Source: an uncultured Bacilli bacterium
Lineage (GTDB): Bacteria; Bacillota_I; Bacilli_A; RFN20; CAG-631
DNA length: 27,122 nucleotides
NCBI GenBank assembly: GCA_934202505.1
Contig: CAKPXW010000011.1
Span: forward strand, 1-27,122
Direction: 5' to 3'
This document shows, one piece after another, positions 7,948 through 16,614 of the stretch (positions are counted from its first letter, which is position 1; each line of letters starts with the position of its first letter). The notes under the pieces are model-generated. The model did no database searches and had not been told where the DNA came from. It saw only the letters and a program-made list of their open reading frames with translations. The translations under genes were made by a program, and so were the position numbers.

Positions 7948-8364
7948 ATGTTAATGCCAAAAAGAACAAAATATAGAAGACCTCATATTGTACGTTATGA
8001 AGGTTTATCTAAAGGCGGAAATGAAGTATCATTCGGAGATTTTGGTCTTCAAGCCTTAGAAGGCGCTTGGATTACAGATAAACAAATCGAAGCTGCCCGT
8101 GTATGCATTTCAAGATACACACGTCGTGGTGGAAAAGTATGGATTAGAATTTTCCCACAATTAGCAAAAACTAAAAAGCCTCTAGAAGTTCGTATGGGTT
8201 CTGGTAAAGGTGCACCAGATAGTTGGGTTGCTGTTGTTAAGCAAGGAAAGGTAATGTTTGAAGTTGGTGGAATTTCAGAAGAAGATGCTAAAAAAGCATT
8301 AAAATCAGCTTCTTATAAACTACCTATTGCTTGCAAAATTATTAAGAAAGCAGGTGCTGAATAA
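7948..8364 (+). CDS. rplP: 50S ribosomal protein L16
   Basis: The product has 138 residues and begins [13 protein letters not shown], the usual uL16 start. [21 protein letters not shown] and [17 protein letters not shown] are diagnostic. L16 organises the A-site tRNA region of the 50S. Only four bases separate it from rpsC, and the stop overlaps the rpmC start as TAATG, so translational coupling is likely. The upstream ribosome binding site AAGGGAG is inside the end of rpsC. Confidence 0.97.
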   Translation: MLMPKRTKYRRPHIVRYEGLSKGGNEVSFGDFGLQALEGAWITDKQIEAARVCISRYTRRGGKVWIRIFPQLAKTKKPLEVRMGSGKGAPDSWVAVVKQGKVMFEVGGISEEDAKKALKSASYKLPIACKIIKKAGAE

Positions 8365-8561
8365 TGACAATTGTTGAAATTAGAGATATTCAAACTCCTG
8401 ATCTTCAAAAGAAGGTTAGTGAATTAAAACAAGAATTATTTGCTCTTCGTTTCCAACAAGGAATAGGACAATTATCTGATACAGGAAAAATTCATGAAAC
8501 AAAAAAGACAATTGCTAGAATTCTAACTGTTTTAAAAGAAAGAGAATCATTAAATAAATAG
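8364..8561 (+). CDS. rpmC: 50S ribosomal protein L29
   Basis: The product has 65 residues, the normal size for uL29, a two-helix protein near the tunnel exit. The pattern [41 protein letters not shown] is typical. Its ATG overlaps the rplP stop. Confidence 0.95.
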   Translation: MTIVEIRDIQTPDLQKKVSELKQELFALRFQQGIGQLSDTGKIHETKKTIARILTVLKERESLNK

Positions 8562-8572
8562 GAGGTTGCAGT

Positions 8573-8839
8573 ATGGAAAGAAATAGAAGAAGAGTACTAA
8601 CTGGTACAGTTGTATCTAATACAAATGATAAGACTATTACAGTAGAAGTTGCTACATCTAAGAAGCATCCTCTATATAATAAAAACTTTACAGCCACTAA
8701 AAAATATAGAGCACATGATGAAAACAATGAAGCTCAAGTTGGCGATCAAGTAACAATTATGGAAACAAGACCACTTTCAGCTACAAAACGTTTCCGCTTA
8801 GTTGAAATTACTAAGAAAGCTGTATCTGATAATAACTAG
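8573..8839 (+). CDS. rpsQ: 30S ribosomal protein S17
   Basis: The product has 88 residues. [22 protein letters not shown], the segment [19 protein letters not shown] and the late [16 protein letters not shown] identify uS17, an OB-fold protein that binds 16S rRNA early in assembly. AGGAGG lies directly after the rpmC stop. Confidence 0.96.
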   Translation: MERNRRRVLTGTVVSNTNDKTITVEVATSKKHPLYNKNFTATKKYRAHDENNEAQVGDQVTIMETRPLSATKRFRLVEITKKAVSDNN

Positions 8840-8853
8840 GAGGTATTTGTGAT

Positions 8854-9228
8854 ATGATTCAAAATTTAAGTAGACTTGTAGTAGCAGATAACTCTGGTGC
8901 TAAAGAAGTAATGGCATTCCGCCTACTTGGTGGTTCAAAAAGAAAATTTGCCAATATTGGTGATATCGTTATTTGTTCTGTTAAATCAGCAACTCCAAAC
9001 GCTGATGTAAAAAAAGGACAAGTTGTTAAATGTGTAGTTGTTAGAACTAAAAAGGGCATTACACGTCCAAATGGTAGCCACATTGCATTCGATGACAACG
9101 CTGTTGTATTAATCAATGATGATGGTTCACCTAAGGGTACTCGTGTTTTCGGTCCTGTAGCTAGAGAACTTCGTGAGCTTGGTGAAGGATATATGAAAAT
9201 TATATCTTTAGCTCCAGAAGTATTATAG
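8854..9228 (+). CDS. rplN: 50S ribosomal protein L14
   Basis: The product has 124 residues, two more than usual. The start [19 protein letters not shown], the middle [18 protein letters not shown] and the end [11 protein letters not shown] are clear uL14. L14 forms intersubunit bridge B8 with 16S rRNA and binds the silencing factor RsfS. The extra residues are in [11 protein letters not shown] near the C-terminus. Ribosome binding site AGGAGG starts at the rpsQ stop. Confidence 0.97.
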   Translation: MIQNLSRLVVADNSGAKEVMAFRLLGGSKRKFANIGDIVICSVKSATPNADVKKGQVVKCVVVRTKKGITRPNGSHIAFDDNAVVLINDDGSPKGTRVFGPVARELRELGEGYMKIISLAPEVL

Positions 9229-9238
9229 GAGGTTTAAC

Positions 9239-9574
9239 ATGAGAGTTAAAAAAGGTGATAAAGTAGTTGTTATTGCTGGACATGAAAAAGGTAAAGAAGG
9301 CGTTGTTTTATCAACAAATGCTGCTAAAAACCAAGTATTAGTTGAAGGCATTAATAAAGTTACTAAACATAACAAACCAAATCAACAAAATCAAGAAGGC
9401 TCAATTACAACTAAAGAAGCTCCAATTGATGCTTCAAATGTTGCACTTATTGATCCTAAGACAAAAAAAGCAACAAAAGTATATTATAAATTCGAAGAAA
9501 AAACAGATGCTAAAGGTAACGTAAAAAATGTAAAAGTACGTTATGCAAAATCTGGTGCTAAATTAGATAAATAG
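9239..9574 (+). CDS. rplX: 50S ribosomal protein L24
   Basis: The product has 111 residues. The KOW motif [21 protein letters not shown] near the N-terminus and [19 protein letters not shown] identify uL24, a primary 23S rRNA binder that helps start 50S assembly. The C-terminal part is lysine-rich. The ATG follows AGGAGG by six bases. Confidence 0.96.
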   Translation: MRVKKGDKVVVIAGHEKGKEGVVLSTNAAKNQVLVEGINKVTKHNKPNQQNQEGSITTKEAPIDASNVALIDPKTKKATKVYYKFEEKTDAKGNVKNVKVRYAKSGAKLDK

Positions 9575-9585
9575 GAGGAAAAACA

Positions 9586-10407
9586 ATGGCAGAAGAAAAG
9601 AAAGTTGAAAATCAAGAAGCAGTTGTAGAAAAAGCTCCAAAAGCTAAAAAAGCTCCAGCAAAGAAAGCAACTGCAGCAACAAAATCAACTACAGCTACTA
9701 AAACAACAAAAACAACTGCTAGCAAAACAACAAAAACAACTGCTAGCAAGACAACAAAAACAACTGCTAGCAAGACAACAAAAGCAGCTACTGCTAAAAA
9801 AGAAACAGTTAGTGCTAAAGCAGAACCTGTTACAATTCCTGTAAAATTTGTTACTCCAAAGAAAGATCATGCTTTCTTAGAAAAGAAATATAAAACAGAA
9901 ATTGCTCCTGCTTTAATGGCTAAATATAATTATCGTTCTGTTATGGAAATTCCACACCTTGAAAAAATAGTTGTTAATATGGGTGTTGGTGATGCTACAA
10001 CTAACAGCAAATTAATTGAAGCTGCTGTTGAAGATTTAAAAACAATTACAGGTCAAAAGCCTGTTGTTACAAAAGCAAAGAAATCTATTGCTGTATTTAA
10101 AGTAAGAGAAGGTCAAGAAATTGGCTGTAAAGTTACTTTACGTGGCGATAGAATGTATGAGTTTTTAAATAAACTTGTAAACATTGCTTTACCACGTGTA
10201 AGAGACTTCCATGGTGTTAGTGCTAAAGCATTTGATGGCCGTGGTAATTACACTTTAGGTATCAAAGAACAATTAATTTTCCCTGAAATTAATTATGATA
10301 AAGTAGTTAAAGTAAGAGGAATGGATATTGTTATTGTTACAACTGCAAAAACAGATGAAGAAGGCAAAGAATTATTAAAATTATTCGGAATGCCTTTTGA
10401 AAAGTAG
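9586..10407 (+). CDS. rplE: 50S ribosomal protein L5 with long repeat-rich N-terminal extension
   Basis: The product has 273 residues against about 180 for ordinary uL5. The L5 core starts near residue 97 ([25 protein letters not shown]) and runs to the end ([20 protein letters not shown]). L5 binds 5S rRNA in the central protuberance. Residues 1-95 are extra: an acidic start ([16 protein letters not shown]), then a Lys/Ala/Thr tract holding three copies of TTKTTASK and one degenerate copy. Low complexity and charge suggest disorder. The start is secure: AGGAGG (9573-9578) precedes ATG 9586, and I see no in-frame start with a ribosome binding site just before the core. The frame is unbroken, so the extension is translated unless processed. 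Confidence 0.95.
   Translation: MAEEKKVENQEAVVEKAPKAKKAPAKKATAATKSTTATKTTKTTASKTTKTTASKTTKTTASKTTKAATAKKETVSAKAEPVTIPVKFVTPKKDHAFLEKKYKTEIAPALMAKYNYRSVMEIPHLEKIVVNMGVGDATTNSKLIEAAVEDLKTITGQKPVVTKAKKSIAVFKVREGQEIGCKVTLRGDRMYEFLNKLVNIALPRVRDFHGVSAKAFDGRGNYTLGIKEQLIFPEINYDKVVKVRGMDIVIVTTAKTDEEGKELLKLFGMPFEK
9703..9798 (+). repeat. 24-bp tandem repeat inside rplE
   Basis: Three 24-bp units (9703-9726, 9727-9750, 9751-9774) are identical except for the last base of the first, each encoding TTKTTASK. A fourth, degenerate unit (9775-9798) encodes TTKAATAK. Identity at the nucleotide level, including synonymous positions, shows recent duplication and not just selection on amino-acid composition. Confidence 0.9.
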
Positions 10408-10419
10408 GAGGAATACACA

Positions 10420-10605
10420 ATGGCTAAAAAATCAATGATTGCTAAGCAACAAAGAACTCCAAAGTTCTCAACAAGAGCTTATACTAGATGTGAACGTTGT
10501 GGACGTCCTCATTCAGTAATTAGAAAATTTAATTTATGTAGAATTTGCATTCGTGAACTTGCTTATAAGGGACAAATCCCAGGCATGAAGAAAGCAAGTT
10601 GGTAA
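10420..10605 (+). CDS. rpsN: 30S ribosomal protein S14, zinc (type Z) form
   Basis: The product has 61 residues, the short zinc-binding form of uS14 typical of Gram-positives. The four zinc ligands are Cys24, Cys27, Cys40 and Cys43 (CERC and CRIC). S14 sits in the 30S head next to S3 and S10. Ribosome binding site AGGAGG overlaps the rplE stop region. Confidence 0.97.
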   Translation: MAKKSMIAKQQRTPKFSTRAYTRCERCGRPHSVIRKFNLCRICIRELAYKGQIPGMKKASW

Positions 10606-10616
10606 GGAGGGTAAAT

Positions 10617-11012
10617 ATGGCTATTACAGATCCAATTGCAGATATGTTAACTCGTATCCGTAACGCTAATCAATTAAAATATGAAACAGTATCAATGCCA
10701 TCTTCAAAGATGAAACAAACAATTGCGACAGTTTTATTAAATGAAGGTTTCATTTCTGACTTAAAAGTTGAAGGCGATGTTAAGAAAGTATTAACTCTTA
10801 CCCTAAAATATGGTGCAAATGGTGAAAGAGTAATTACAGGATTAAAGAGAATCTCTAAACCAGGTTTAAGAGTACATGTAGATGCTGAAAATCTTCCACG
10901 TGTATTAAATGGCTTAGGTATTGCTTTAATTTCAACATCTCAAGGTATTATGACAGACAAGCAAGCTCGTGCTAAGAATATTGGCGGAGAAGTTCTTGCT
11001 TATGTATGGTAG
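10617..11012 (+). CDS. rpsH: 30S ribosomal protein S8
   Basis: The product has 131 residues, the usual uS8 length. It begins [18 protein letters not shown] and ends with the typical [13 protein letters not shown]8 binds 16S rRNA helix 21 and in E. coli represses the spc operon. I chose the ATG at 10617 and not the in-frame TTG at 10599, because the AAGGAGG ribosome binding site (10604-10610) lies between them and family members start with [11 protein letters not shown]. Confidence 0.97.
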   Translation: MAITDPIADMLTRIRNANQLKYETVSMPSSKMKQTIATVLLNEGFISDLKVEGDVKKVLTLTLKYGANGERVITGLKRISKPGLRVHVDAENLPRVLNGLGIALISTSQGIMTDKQARAKNIGGEVLAYVW

Positions 11013-11022
11013 GAGGTAGAGT

Positions 11023-11562
11023 ATGTCACGTATTGGAAATAAACATATTGACATTCCTGCTAATGTCGAAGTAACAGTTAATGGTGCACATGTTACTGTT
11101 AAAGGACCTAAAGGTCAACTTGAAAAAACACTTGAAAATTGCATTGAAATTAAACTTGAAGACAATAAGTTAACTTTCGTTCCATTAAATAATGAAAAAC
11201 ATACTAAACAAATGCATGGTACAACAAGAGCAGTTGTAGCTAATATGGTTAAAGGTGTTGTAGATGGCTATGAAAAAGTATTAAAAATGGAAGGTGCTGG
11301 TTATAGAGCAGAACTTAAAAATGGTAGTGTAGTACTATATCTTGGATATTCGCACACTATTACAATGGTTCCACCAGAAGGAATTACTTATACAGTTCCA
11401 AATCAACTTGAAATTCATGTTTCAGGTATTAGTAAAGAATTAGTTGGTCAATGTGCAGCTGAAATTCGTGCTAAGAGAGGACCAGAACCATATAAGGGCA
11501 AAGGACTTCGCTATAGTGATGAAGTTATTAGACGTAAGGAAGTTAAGAAAGCTGGCAAATAA
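11023..11562 (+). CDS. rplF: 50S ribosomal protein L6
   Basis: The product has 179 residues, standard for uL6. The start SRIGNKHIDIPANVEVTV, the middle GVVDGYEKVLKMEGAGYRA and the C-terminal GPEPYKGKGLRYSDEVIRRKE are diagnostic. It binds 23S rRNA near the sarcin-ricin loop. Confidence 0.97.
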   Translation: MSRIGNKHIDIPANVEVTVNGAHVTVKGPKGQLEKTLENCIEIKLEDNKLTFVPLNNEKHTKQMHGTTRAVVANMVKGVVDGYEKVLKMEGAGYRAELKNGSVVLYLGYSHTITMVPPEGITYTVPNQLEIHVSGISKELVGQCAAEIRAKRGPEPYKGKGLRYSDEVIRRKEVKKAGK

Positions 11563-11591
11563 TTAGCTGGTAGAAAGGAATAAGTGAAATT

Positions 11592-11948
11592 ATGATTAAT
11601 AAAGTTTGCAAAAACGTAAATAGAGTTAAACGTCATCAAAGAATTCGTAAACAAATTTCAGGTACTCCAGAATGTCCTCGTCTAAGTGTATTTCGCTCAA
11701 ACAAGCACATTTCTGTTCAAGTAATTGATGATGTTAATAAGAAAACATTAGTAGCATCTTCTTCAGTTGAATTACATATTACTAATGCAGGTAATATTGA
11801 AGCAGCTAAATTAGTTGGTGCTGACATTGCAAAAAAATGTAAAGCTGCTAAAATCGAAACAGTTGTATTCGATAGAGGCGGATATATTTATACAGGCCGT
11901 ATCGCTGCACTTGCTGATGCAGCTAGAGAAAACGGTCTAAAATTCTAG
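11592..11948 (+). CDS. rplR: 50S ribosomal protein L18
   Basis: The product has 118 residues. [37 protein letters not shown] and the end [28 protein letters not shown] are typical uL18, a 5S rRNA binder that works with L5. The spacer after rplF is 29 bases and its ribosome binding site (AGAAAGGA) is weaker than its neighbours. Confidence 0.97.
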   Translation: MINKVCKNVNRVKRHQRIRKQISGTPECPRLSVFRSNKHISVQVIDDVNKKTLVASSSVELHITNAGNIEAAKLVGADIAKKCKAAKIETVVFDRGGYIYTGRIAALADAARENGLKF

Positions 11949-11958
11949 GAGGATTATC

Positions 11959-12591
11959 ATGGCAGAAGAATTAAAAGCAGAAGTAAAAACTGAAGAAGTA
12001 GCATCTACTGAACAAGCCCCTGAAGTAAAAGAAACAGGAAAAAGAAATGATGGCCCTCGTGGAAAAAAACCATTCAATAAAAATAGACGTCCCTTAAAAG
12101 ACAAAAAGAAAGATGATATTGAAGATAGAACAGTTTATGTAAATAAGGTATGTAAAACTGTAAAAGGTGGACGTAAATTACGTTTCGCTTCAATTATCGT
12201 TGCTGGTGATAAAAAAGGTCACGTTGGAATGGGCACTGGTAAAGCTAAAGAAGTACCAGATGGAATCAAAAAAGCAAGCGAAAGAGCTAGAAAGACTTTA
12301 ATTAGTGTACCAATGGTAAAAGGTAACACAATTCCTCATGAAATTGTTGGAAGACATGGTGCATGTAAGGTTTTCTTAAAACCAGCTCCAGAAGGAACAG
12401 GAATCGTTGCTGGAGGTCCAGTACGTGTTGTTCTTGAACTTGCAGGTGTAAAAAATATTTATTCAAAAGTATATGGATCTAAAACTGCAATTAATATGGT
12501 AAGAGCTACTGTAAATGCAATTGAAAATCTAAAAACTGTTGAACAAGTTGCTGCTTTAAGAGGAAAAGCAGTTAATGAAATAAAACATTAA
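11959..12591 (+). CDS. rpsE: 30S ribosomal protein S5 with N-terminal extension
   Basis: The product has 210 residues against about 165 in Bacillus. The uS5 core starts near residue 55 ([32 protein letters not shown]) and includes [19 protein letters not shown] and [21 protein letters not shown]5 contributes to decoding accuracy and mRNA entry. The extra ~45 residues are first acidic ([19 protein letters not shown]) and then basic ([18 protein letters not shown]), probably disordered. The normal next gene, rpmD, is absent: only 20 bases separate this stop from rplO. Confidence 0.96.
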   Translation: MAEELKAEVKTEEVASTEQAPEVKETGKRNDGPRGKKPFNKNRRPLKDKKKDDIEDRTVYVNKVCKTVKGGRKLRFASIIVAGDKKGHVGMGTGKAKEVPDGIKKASERARKTLISVPMVKGNTIPHEIVGRHGACKVFLKPAPEGTGIVAGGPVRVVLELAGVKNIYSKVYGSKTAINMVRATVNAIENLKTVEQVAALRGKAVNEIKH

Positions 12592-12611
12592 TCATTAAGG
12601 AGGAACAAAAT

Positions 12612-13058
12612 ATGAAACTTAATGAATTAAAATCTACTGTTGGTTCAAGACCAAGAGAATTAAGAGTTGGTCGTGGCATTGGATCTGGTAAAGGAAAACA
12701 ATGTGGTAGAGGAATGAATGGTCAATCAAAACATAATGGAGCAGGAACTCGTCCAGGTTTTGAAGGTGGTCAATTACCTTTATATAGAGCTTTACCAAAG
12801 ATTGGCTTTACTAACTATACAAGAAAAGAATATGCAATTGTTAATTTAGCTACAATTGCTGAAAAATTTGAAGATGGTGCAGTTGTTACATCAGCTGCAT
12901 TAAAAGATGCAGGTTTAATTTCTAAAGAATTATGCGGAGTAAAAGTTCTAGGCGGAACTAAGATTAATAAAAAATTAACAGTTCAAGCTAAAAAATTCTC
13001 AAAATCTGCTCAACAAGCAATTGAAGAAGCAGGAGGCAAAGTTGAGGTGATTGCATAA
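12612..13058 (+). CDS. rplO: 50S ribosomal protein L15
   Basis: The product has 148 residues. The Gly/Arg-rich N-terminus ([21 protein letters not shown]) and [16 protein letters not shown] identify uL15, a late 50S assembly protein. It directly follows rpsE, where rpmD would normally intervene. The stop overlaps the secY start as TAATG. Confidence 0.97.
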   Translation: MKLNELKSTVGSRPRELRVGRGIGSGKGKQCGRGMNGQSKHNGAGTRPGFEGGQLPLYRALPKIGFTNYTRKEYAIVNLATIAEKFEDGAVVTSAALKDAGLISKELCGVKVLGGTKINKKLTVQAKKFSKSAQQAIEEAGGKVEVIA

Positions 13059-14386
13059 TGTTTAATAGATTTATTGATGCTTTTAAGGACAAGGATGTCC
13101 GTGGCAGAATATTCTTTACATTAGCAATTCTACTTGTTTATGTTTTAGGACTTTTGATTGCAGTTCCTGGTGTTGATACTTCATCAATAAATAGTGCCTT
13201 ACAAGAAAACGATATTTTAGGTATTATGAATATATTAGGTGGAGGAGCATTGGATTCATTTTCAATCTTTGCTCTTGGTGTATCACCATACATTACTGCA
13301 TCTATTATTGTTCAATTACTACAAATGGGTGTTTTACCAAAACTTCAAGAATTGTCTGAAGAGGGAGAAGCAGGAAGAAGAAAAATTAATGATATTACTC
13401 GTTATTTAGGACTTCTACTTGGCGCAGTTCAAGGATATGGAATTATTCTTACACTTGACAATCAAGGAGCTGACTTCTCTGCAATTTTCCCAGATGCCCC
13501 ATTATGGGTTAACTATACATATGTAATCGCAATTTTACTTGCTGGTACGATGTTTGTTATGTGGCTATCTGACCAAATTACTGCAAAAGGTATTGGCAAT
13601 GGTGTATCAATGATTATCTTTGCTGGTATTATTAAATCAATCCCATCTCACTATAGCAGTGTATATCAAATTTTAGTTGGTCAATATACAACTTCAGCTG
13701 AACAATTTAATGGATTATTACAATTTATCGCTTATGTTGGTTATACTGCTGTTGTAATTTTATTTGTTATATTTATTGAATTATCTGTTCGAAAAATTCC
13801 AATTCAACAATCAAGAGCTACAATGTCTCAAGCTAGTGGTAATATGAACTTCTTACCAATTAAGGTTAATCCAGGAGGAGTTATTCCAGTAATCTTTGCT
13901 CAAGCAGTATTATCTGCTCCAGTAACAATTCTAGGATTTATAGATAGTTCTTCAAGTGCTTATACTACTTTGAAAAACATCTTTACAATTTCTCATGTTG
14001 AAAATGGTTGGCCTATTGCTTTAATGATTTATATTGCTTTAATTATCTTATTCTCATTTATGTATGCTCATATTCAAATTGATTGTGATAAACTTACAGA
14101 AAATTTAACAAAACAAGGTTCTTATATTCCAGGTATTAGATCTGGTAAAGAAACTAGAAACTACTTATCAAGTGTTTTAAATCGTGTAACATTTACTGGC
14201 GCAATAACACTTGCCTTAGTTGCTGCACTTCCTTATGTGATTCCAATGATTTTCACAAAACTTGCGAATACAGCATTTGGTGGTACAAGTTTAATTATCG
14301 TTGTTGGTGTTGCAATTGAAACAACATCTCAATTAAGTGGTTATATTGCTGAACGTAATTATCGTTCATTTGACTTTGATTTTTAA
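13058..14386 (+). CDS. secY: Protein translocase channel subunit SecY
   Basis: The product has 442 residues with about ten membrane segments. SecY forms the pore of the SecYEG channel in the cytoplasmic membrane. Marker segments include GVSPYITASIIVQLLQMG (plug and TM2b region), GNGVSMIIFAGI and NFLPIKVNPGGVIPVIFA, followed by GIRSGKETRNYLSSVLNRVTFTGA in the C-terminal cytoplasmic part. It is coupled to rplO by a TAATG overlap, so channel synthesis is tied to ribosomal protein synthesis. Length is typical. Confidence 0.97.
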   Translation: MFNRFIDAFKDKDVRGRIFFTLAILLVYVLGLLIAVPGVDTSSINSALQENDILGIMNILGGGALDSFSIFALGVSPYITASIIVQLLQMGVLPKLQELSEEGEAGRRKINDITRYLGLLLGAVQGYGIILTLDNQGADFSAIFPDAPLWVNYTYVIAILLAGTMFVMWLSDQITAKGIGNGVSMIIFAGIIKSIPSHYSSVYQILVGQYTTSAEQFNGLLQFIAYVGYTAVVILFVIFIELSVRKIPIQQSRATMSQASGNMNFLPIKVNPGGVIPVIFAQAVLSAPVTILGFIDSSSSAYTTLKNIFTISHVENGWPIALMIYIALIILFSFMYAHIQIDCDKLTENLTKQGSYIPGIRSGKETRNYLSSVLNRVTFTGAITLALVAALPYVIPMIFTKLANTAFGGTSLIIVVGVAIETTSQLSGYIAERNYRSFDFDF

Positions 14387-14396
14387 GGAGCAAAAA

Positions 14397-15041
14397 ATGA
14401 ATATAATTCTATTTGGAGCTCCAGGAGCTGGAAAAGGAACACAAGCTATTAAAATTGTTGAAAAATATGGATTAGTGCATATTTCAACAGGTGATATGTT
14501 TCGAAGTGCAATTGCTAATAAAACTAAAATGGGATTATTAGCAAGCGACTATATTTCAAAAGGACAATTAGTTCCTGATGAAGTAACCGTTGGTCTTGTA
14601 AAAGAAAGACTAGCTCAAGAAGATGTTAAAAATGGATTTATTCTTGATGGTTTCCCTCGCACTTTGCCTCAAGCAAAGTGCTTGGATGAAATCGTTAAAG
14701 AATTAAATATTAAGCTTGATTATGTAATTGATATCGAAGTAGAACTAAAAAAATTACTTCCTCGTTTAACAGGAAGAAGAGTTTGTAAAAATTGTGGAGC
14801 TTCTTTTCATATAATTTACAATGCTCCAAAAGTTGATGGAGTTTGTGATATATGTAATGACACACTTTATATTCGAAAAGATGATAATGAAGAAAGTGTT
14901 TCCGTTCGCTTACAAGCTTATGAAAATCAAACAAAACCTTTAATTAATTATTATAAAGAAAAAGGCATTTTGTTACCTATAAACGGAGATCAAGAAATTA
15001 ACGATGTATTTAAAGAAATCGTTAATAAATTAGGAGAGTAA
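14397..15041 (+). CDS. adk: Adenylate kinase, zinc-containing LID
   Basis: The product has 214 residues and interconverts AMP + ATP and 2 ADP in the cytoplasm. The P-loop GAPGAGKGT is at residues 7-15, the AMP-binding STGDMFR at 30-36 and the DGFPRT motif at 84-89. The LID domain carries four cysteines (Cys130, Cys133, Cys150, Cys153), the zinc-binding form of Gram-positive bacteria. I chose the ATG at 14397, which has AAGGAG nine bases upstream; the in-frame start at 14337 lies inside secY and would add 20 residues not found in the family. Confidence 0.97.
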   Translation: MNIILFGAPGAGKGTQAIKIVEKYGLVHISTGDMFRSAIANKTKMGLLASDYISKGQLVPDEVTVGLVKERLAQEDVKNGFILDGFPRTLPQAKCLDEIVKELNIKLDYVIDIEVELKKLLPRLTGRRVCKNCGASFHIIYNAPKVDGVCDICNDTLYIRKDDNEESVSVRLQAYENQTKPLINYYKEKGILLPINGDQEINDVFKEIVNKLGE

Positions 15042-15047
15042 TGTTAA

Positions 15048-15794
15048 ATGATAACTAGAAGAACAGCACATGAAATTGAACTTCTAAGAGAAGCTGGAAG
15101 AATAGTTGCTAAAACTCATCAATATTTAGCACAGTTCATAAAGCCTGGCATTACTACGAAAGAATTAGACAAATTGGCTGAAAAATTTATTCGTTCTTGT
15201 GAAGCAACTCCAAGTTTTAAAGGGTATGGTGGTTTTCCTGGTGCAATATGCACATCTATAAATGATATGGTTATTCATGGAATTCCTGATAATACCAAAT
15301 TAAAAGAAGGAGATATTATTTCTTTAGATATTGGTGCTTGTTATAAAGGTTACCATGGCGATTCAGCTTGGACTTATAAAGTCGGTAATGTTTCAAAGGA
15401 AGCAGAATATTTAATGCAAGTAACTCATGATGCTTTATTTGCAGGACTTGCAAAAGCAAAAGATGGAAATCGAGTAGGTGATATTTCAGCAGCCATACAA
15501 GAGTATGTAGCTTCTCATAATTGCACATCTCCTCATGACTATACAGGTCATGGAGTGGGAACTAGTATACATGAAGAACCTTATGTACCGAACTATGGAA
15601 TTGCCGACCATGGACCAAAATTAAAAGAAGGCATGGTTATTGCTGTTGAACCAATGGTTCATCTTGGAAAAGCAGATGTATATGTATTAGATGATGAATG
15701 GGGAGTAAAAACTCTAGATGGCTCTTTAGCTGCTCATTATGAACATACAATTGCTATTACTAAAGATGGATATCAAATTTTAACAACATTATAG
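15048..15794 (+). CDS. map: Methionine aminopeptidase, type I
   Basis: The product has 248 residues and removes the initiator Met from new proteins. All five metal ligands of the pita-bread fold are present: Asp94, Asp105, His168, Glu201 and Glu232, and the substrate-binding His77 in VIHGIP. No N-terminal SH3 or zinc-finger extension is present, so this is the short type Ia form. Six bases separate it from adk. Confidence 0.97.
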   Translation: MITRRTAHEIELLREAGRIVAKTHQYLAQFIKPGITTKELDKLAEKFIRSCEATPSFKGYGGFPGAICTSINDMVIHGIPDNTKLKEGDIISLDIGACYKGYHGDSAWTYKVGNVSKEAEYLMQVTHDALFAGLAKAKDGNRVGDISAAIQEYVASHNCTSPHDYTGHGVGTSIHEEPYVPNYGIADHGPKLKEGMVIAVEPMVHLGKADVYVLDDEWGVKTLDGSLAAHYEHTIAITKDGYQILTTL

Positions 15795-15807
15795 GGGGAG
15801 AAACAAT

Positions 15808-16029
15808 TTGGCTAAACAAGATGTAATCGAGGTAGAAGCTATCATTGTTGAAGCACTTCCTAACGCAATGTTTAGGGCTAAGCTTATAGATAATGATATG
15901 GTAGTCCTTGCTCACGTTTCTGGTAAAATCCGTATGAATTACATTCGCATTTTACCTGGCGATAAGGTTACTTTAGAGCTTTCACCATACGATTTAACAC
16001 GTGGGCGCATAACATTTAGACACAAATAA
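15808..16029 (+). CDS. infA: Translation initiation factor IF-1, TTG start
   Basis: The product has 73 residues and matches IF-1 along its whole length: [25 protein letters not shown], then [42 protein letters not shown]-1 is an OB-fold protein that occupies the 30S A site during initiation. The start codon is TTG at 15808; there is no in-frame ATG near it, the family start MAK- fits this position, and a GGGGGAG ribosome binding site precedes it. A TTG start for an initiation factor gene may lower its yield relative to the ATG-started neighbours. Confidence 0.96.
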   Translation: MAKQDVIEVEAIIVEALPNAMFRAKLIDNDMVVLAHVSGKIRMNYIRILPGDKVTLELSPYDLTRGRITFRHK

Positions 16030-16036
16030 GATGTTA

Positions 16037-16072
16037 TAAAAAAAATAAAAAAAATAAAAAAAATAAAAAAAA
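16037..16072 (+). repeat. Four perfect copies of the 9-mer TAAAAAAAA
   Basis: The infA-rpmJ spacer contains T followed by eight A, repeated four times without error (16037-16045, 16046-16054, 16055-16063, 16064-16072). A CC and the AAGGAGG ribosome binding site of rpmJ follow. No other spacer in the operon looks like this. Confidence 0.95.
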
Positions 16073-16089
16073 CCAAGGAGGGCATAATT

Positions 16090-16206
16090 ATGAAGGTAAG
16101 ACCTTCTGTTAAACCAATTTGCAATAAGTGCAAAATCATTCGTCGTAAAGGCCGCTTAATGGTTATTTGTGAAAATCCAAAACACAAACAAAGACAAGGA
16201 AACTAA
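16090..16206 (+). CDS. rpmJ: 50S ribosomal protein L36
   Basis: A 38-residue frame begins at ATG 16090 and ends with TAA at 16204-16206. The sequence starts [15 protein letters not shown] and ends [10 protein letters not shown], typical bL36. The zinc ligands are Cys11, Cys14, Cys27 and His32, so it is the zinc-binding (C+) form. AAGGAGG lies just upstream. Position between infA and rpsM is the conserved one. The TAAAAAAAA repeat sits immediately before its ribosome binding site. Confidence 0.96.
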   Translation: MKVRPSVKPICNKCKIIRRKGRLMVICENPKHKQRQGN

Positions 16207-16222
16207 GGAGGATTAAAAACAA

Positions 16223-16600
16223 ATGGCACGTATCGCTGGAGTAGATATTCCAAATGAAAAAAGAGTTGTAATCTCTTTAACTTACATTTACGGTATTGGA
16301 CCAAGTAGAGCAGCTAAAATTTTAAAAGATGCTAATATTAGTGAAGATATCCGTGTAAAAGACTTAACTGAACAACAATTATCTGCTATCCGTGAAGGAG
16401 TTTCTTACTACAAAGTAGAAGGAGATCTTCGTCGTGAAGTAGCAATGAATATTAAATCATTAATGGAAATTGGCTGCTATCGTGGTATCCGTCATAAAAA
16501 AGGATTACCATGCCGTGGTCAAAGAACAAAAACAAATGCTAGAACTTGCAAGGGTCCAAGAAAGACTATTGCTAATAAGAAAGTAGCAAGTAAAGGTTAA
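16223..16600 (+). CDS. rpsM: 30S ribosomal protein S13
   Basis: The product has 125 residues. The start [26 protein letters not shown] and the C-terminal [26 protein letters not shown] are typical uS13, which contacts the P-site tRNA and bridges to the 50S. AAGGAGG precedes the ATG. Confidence 0.97.
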   Translation: MARIAGVDIPNEKRVVISLTYIYGIGPSRAAKILKDANISEDIRVKDLTEQQLSAIREGVSYYKVEGDLRREVAMNIKSLMEIGCYRGIRHKKGLPCRGQRTKTNARTCKGPRKTIANKKVASKG

Positions 16601-16614
16601 TAAGGGGTGAAATT

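Noticed and set aside
9685..9870. Cys/Ser-rich minus-strand open frame opposite the rplE repeats
   Set aside because: It is the reverse reading of the Lys/Thr/Ala codons, without a ribosome binding site.
10599..10616. TTG start giving a six-residue longer S8
   Set aside because: The ribosome binding site lies inside this extension and favours ATG 10617.
16037..16072. TAAAAAAAA repeats as a CRISPR-like or replication-origin array
   Set aside because: The units are 9 bp with no spacers, and it lies inside a ribosomal operon; it is a simple tandem repeat.
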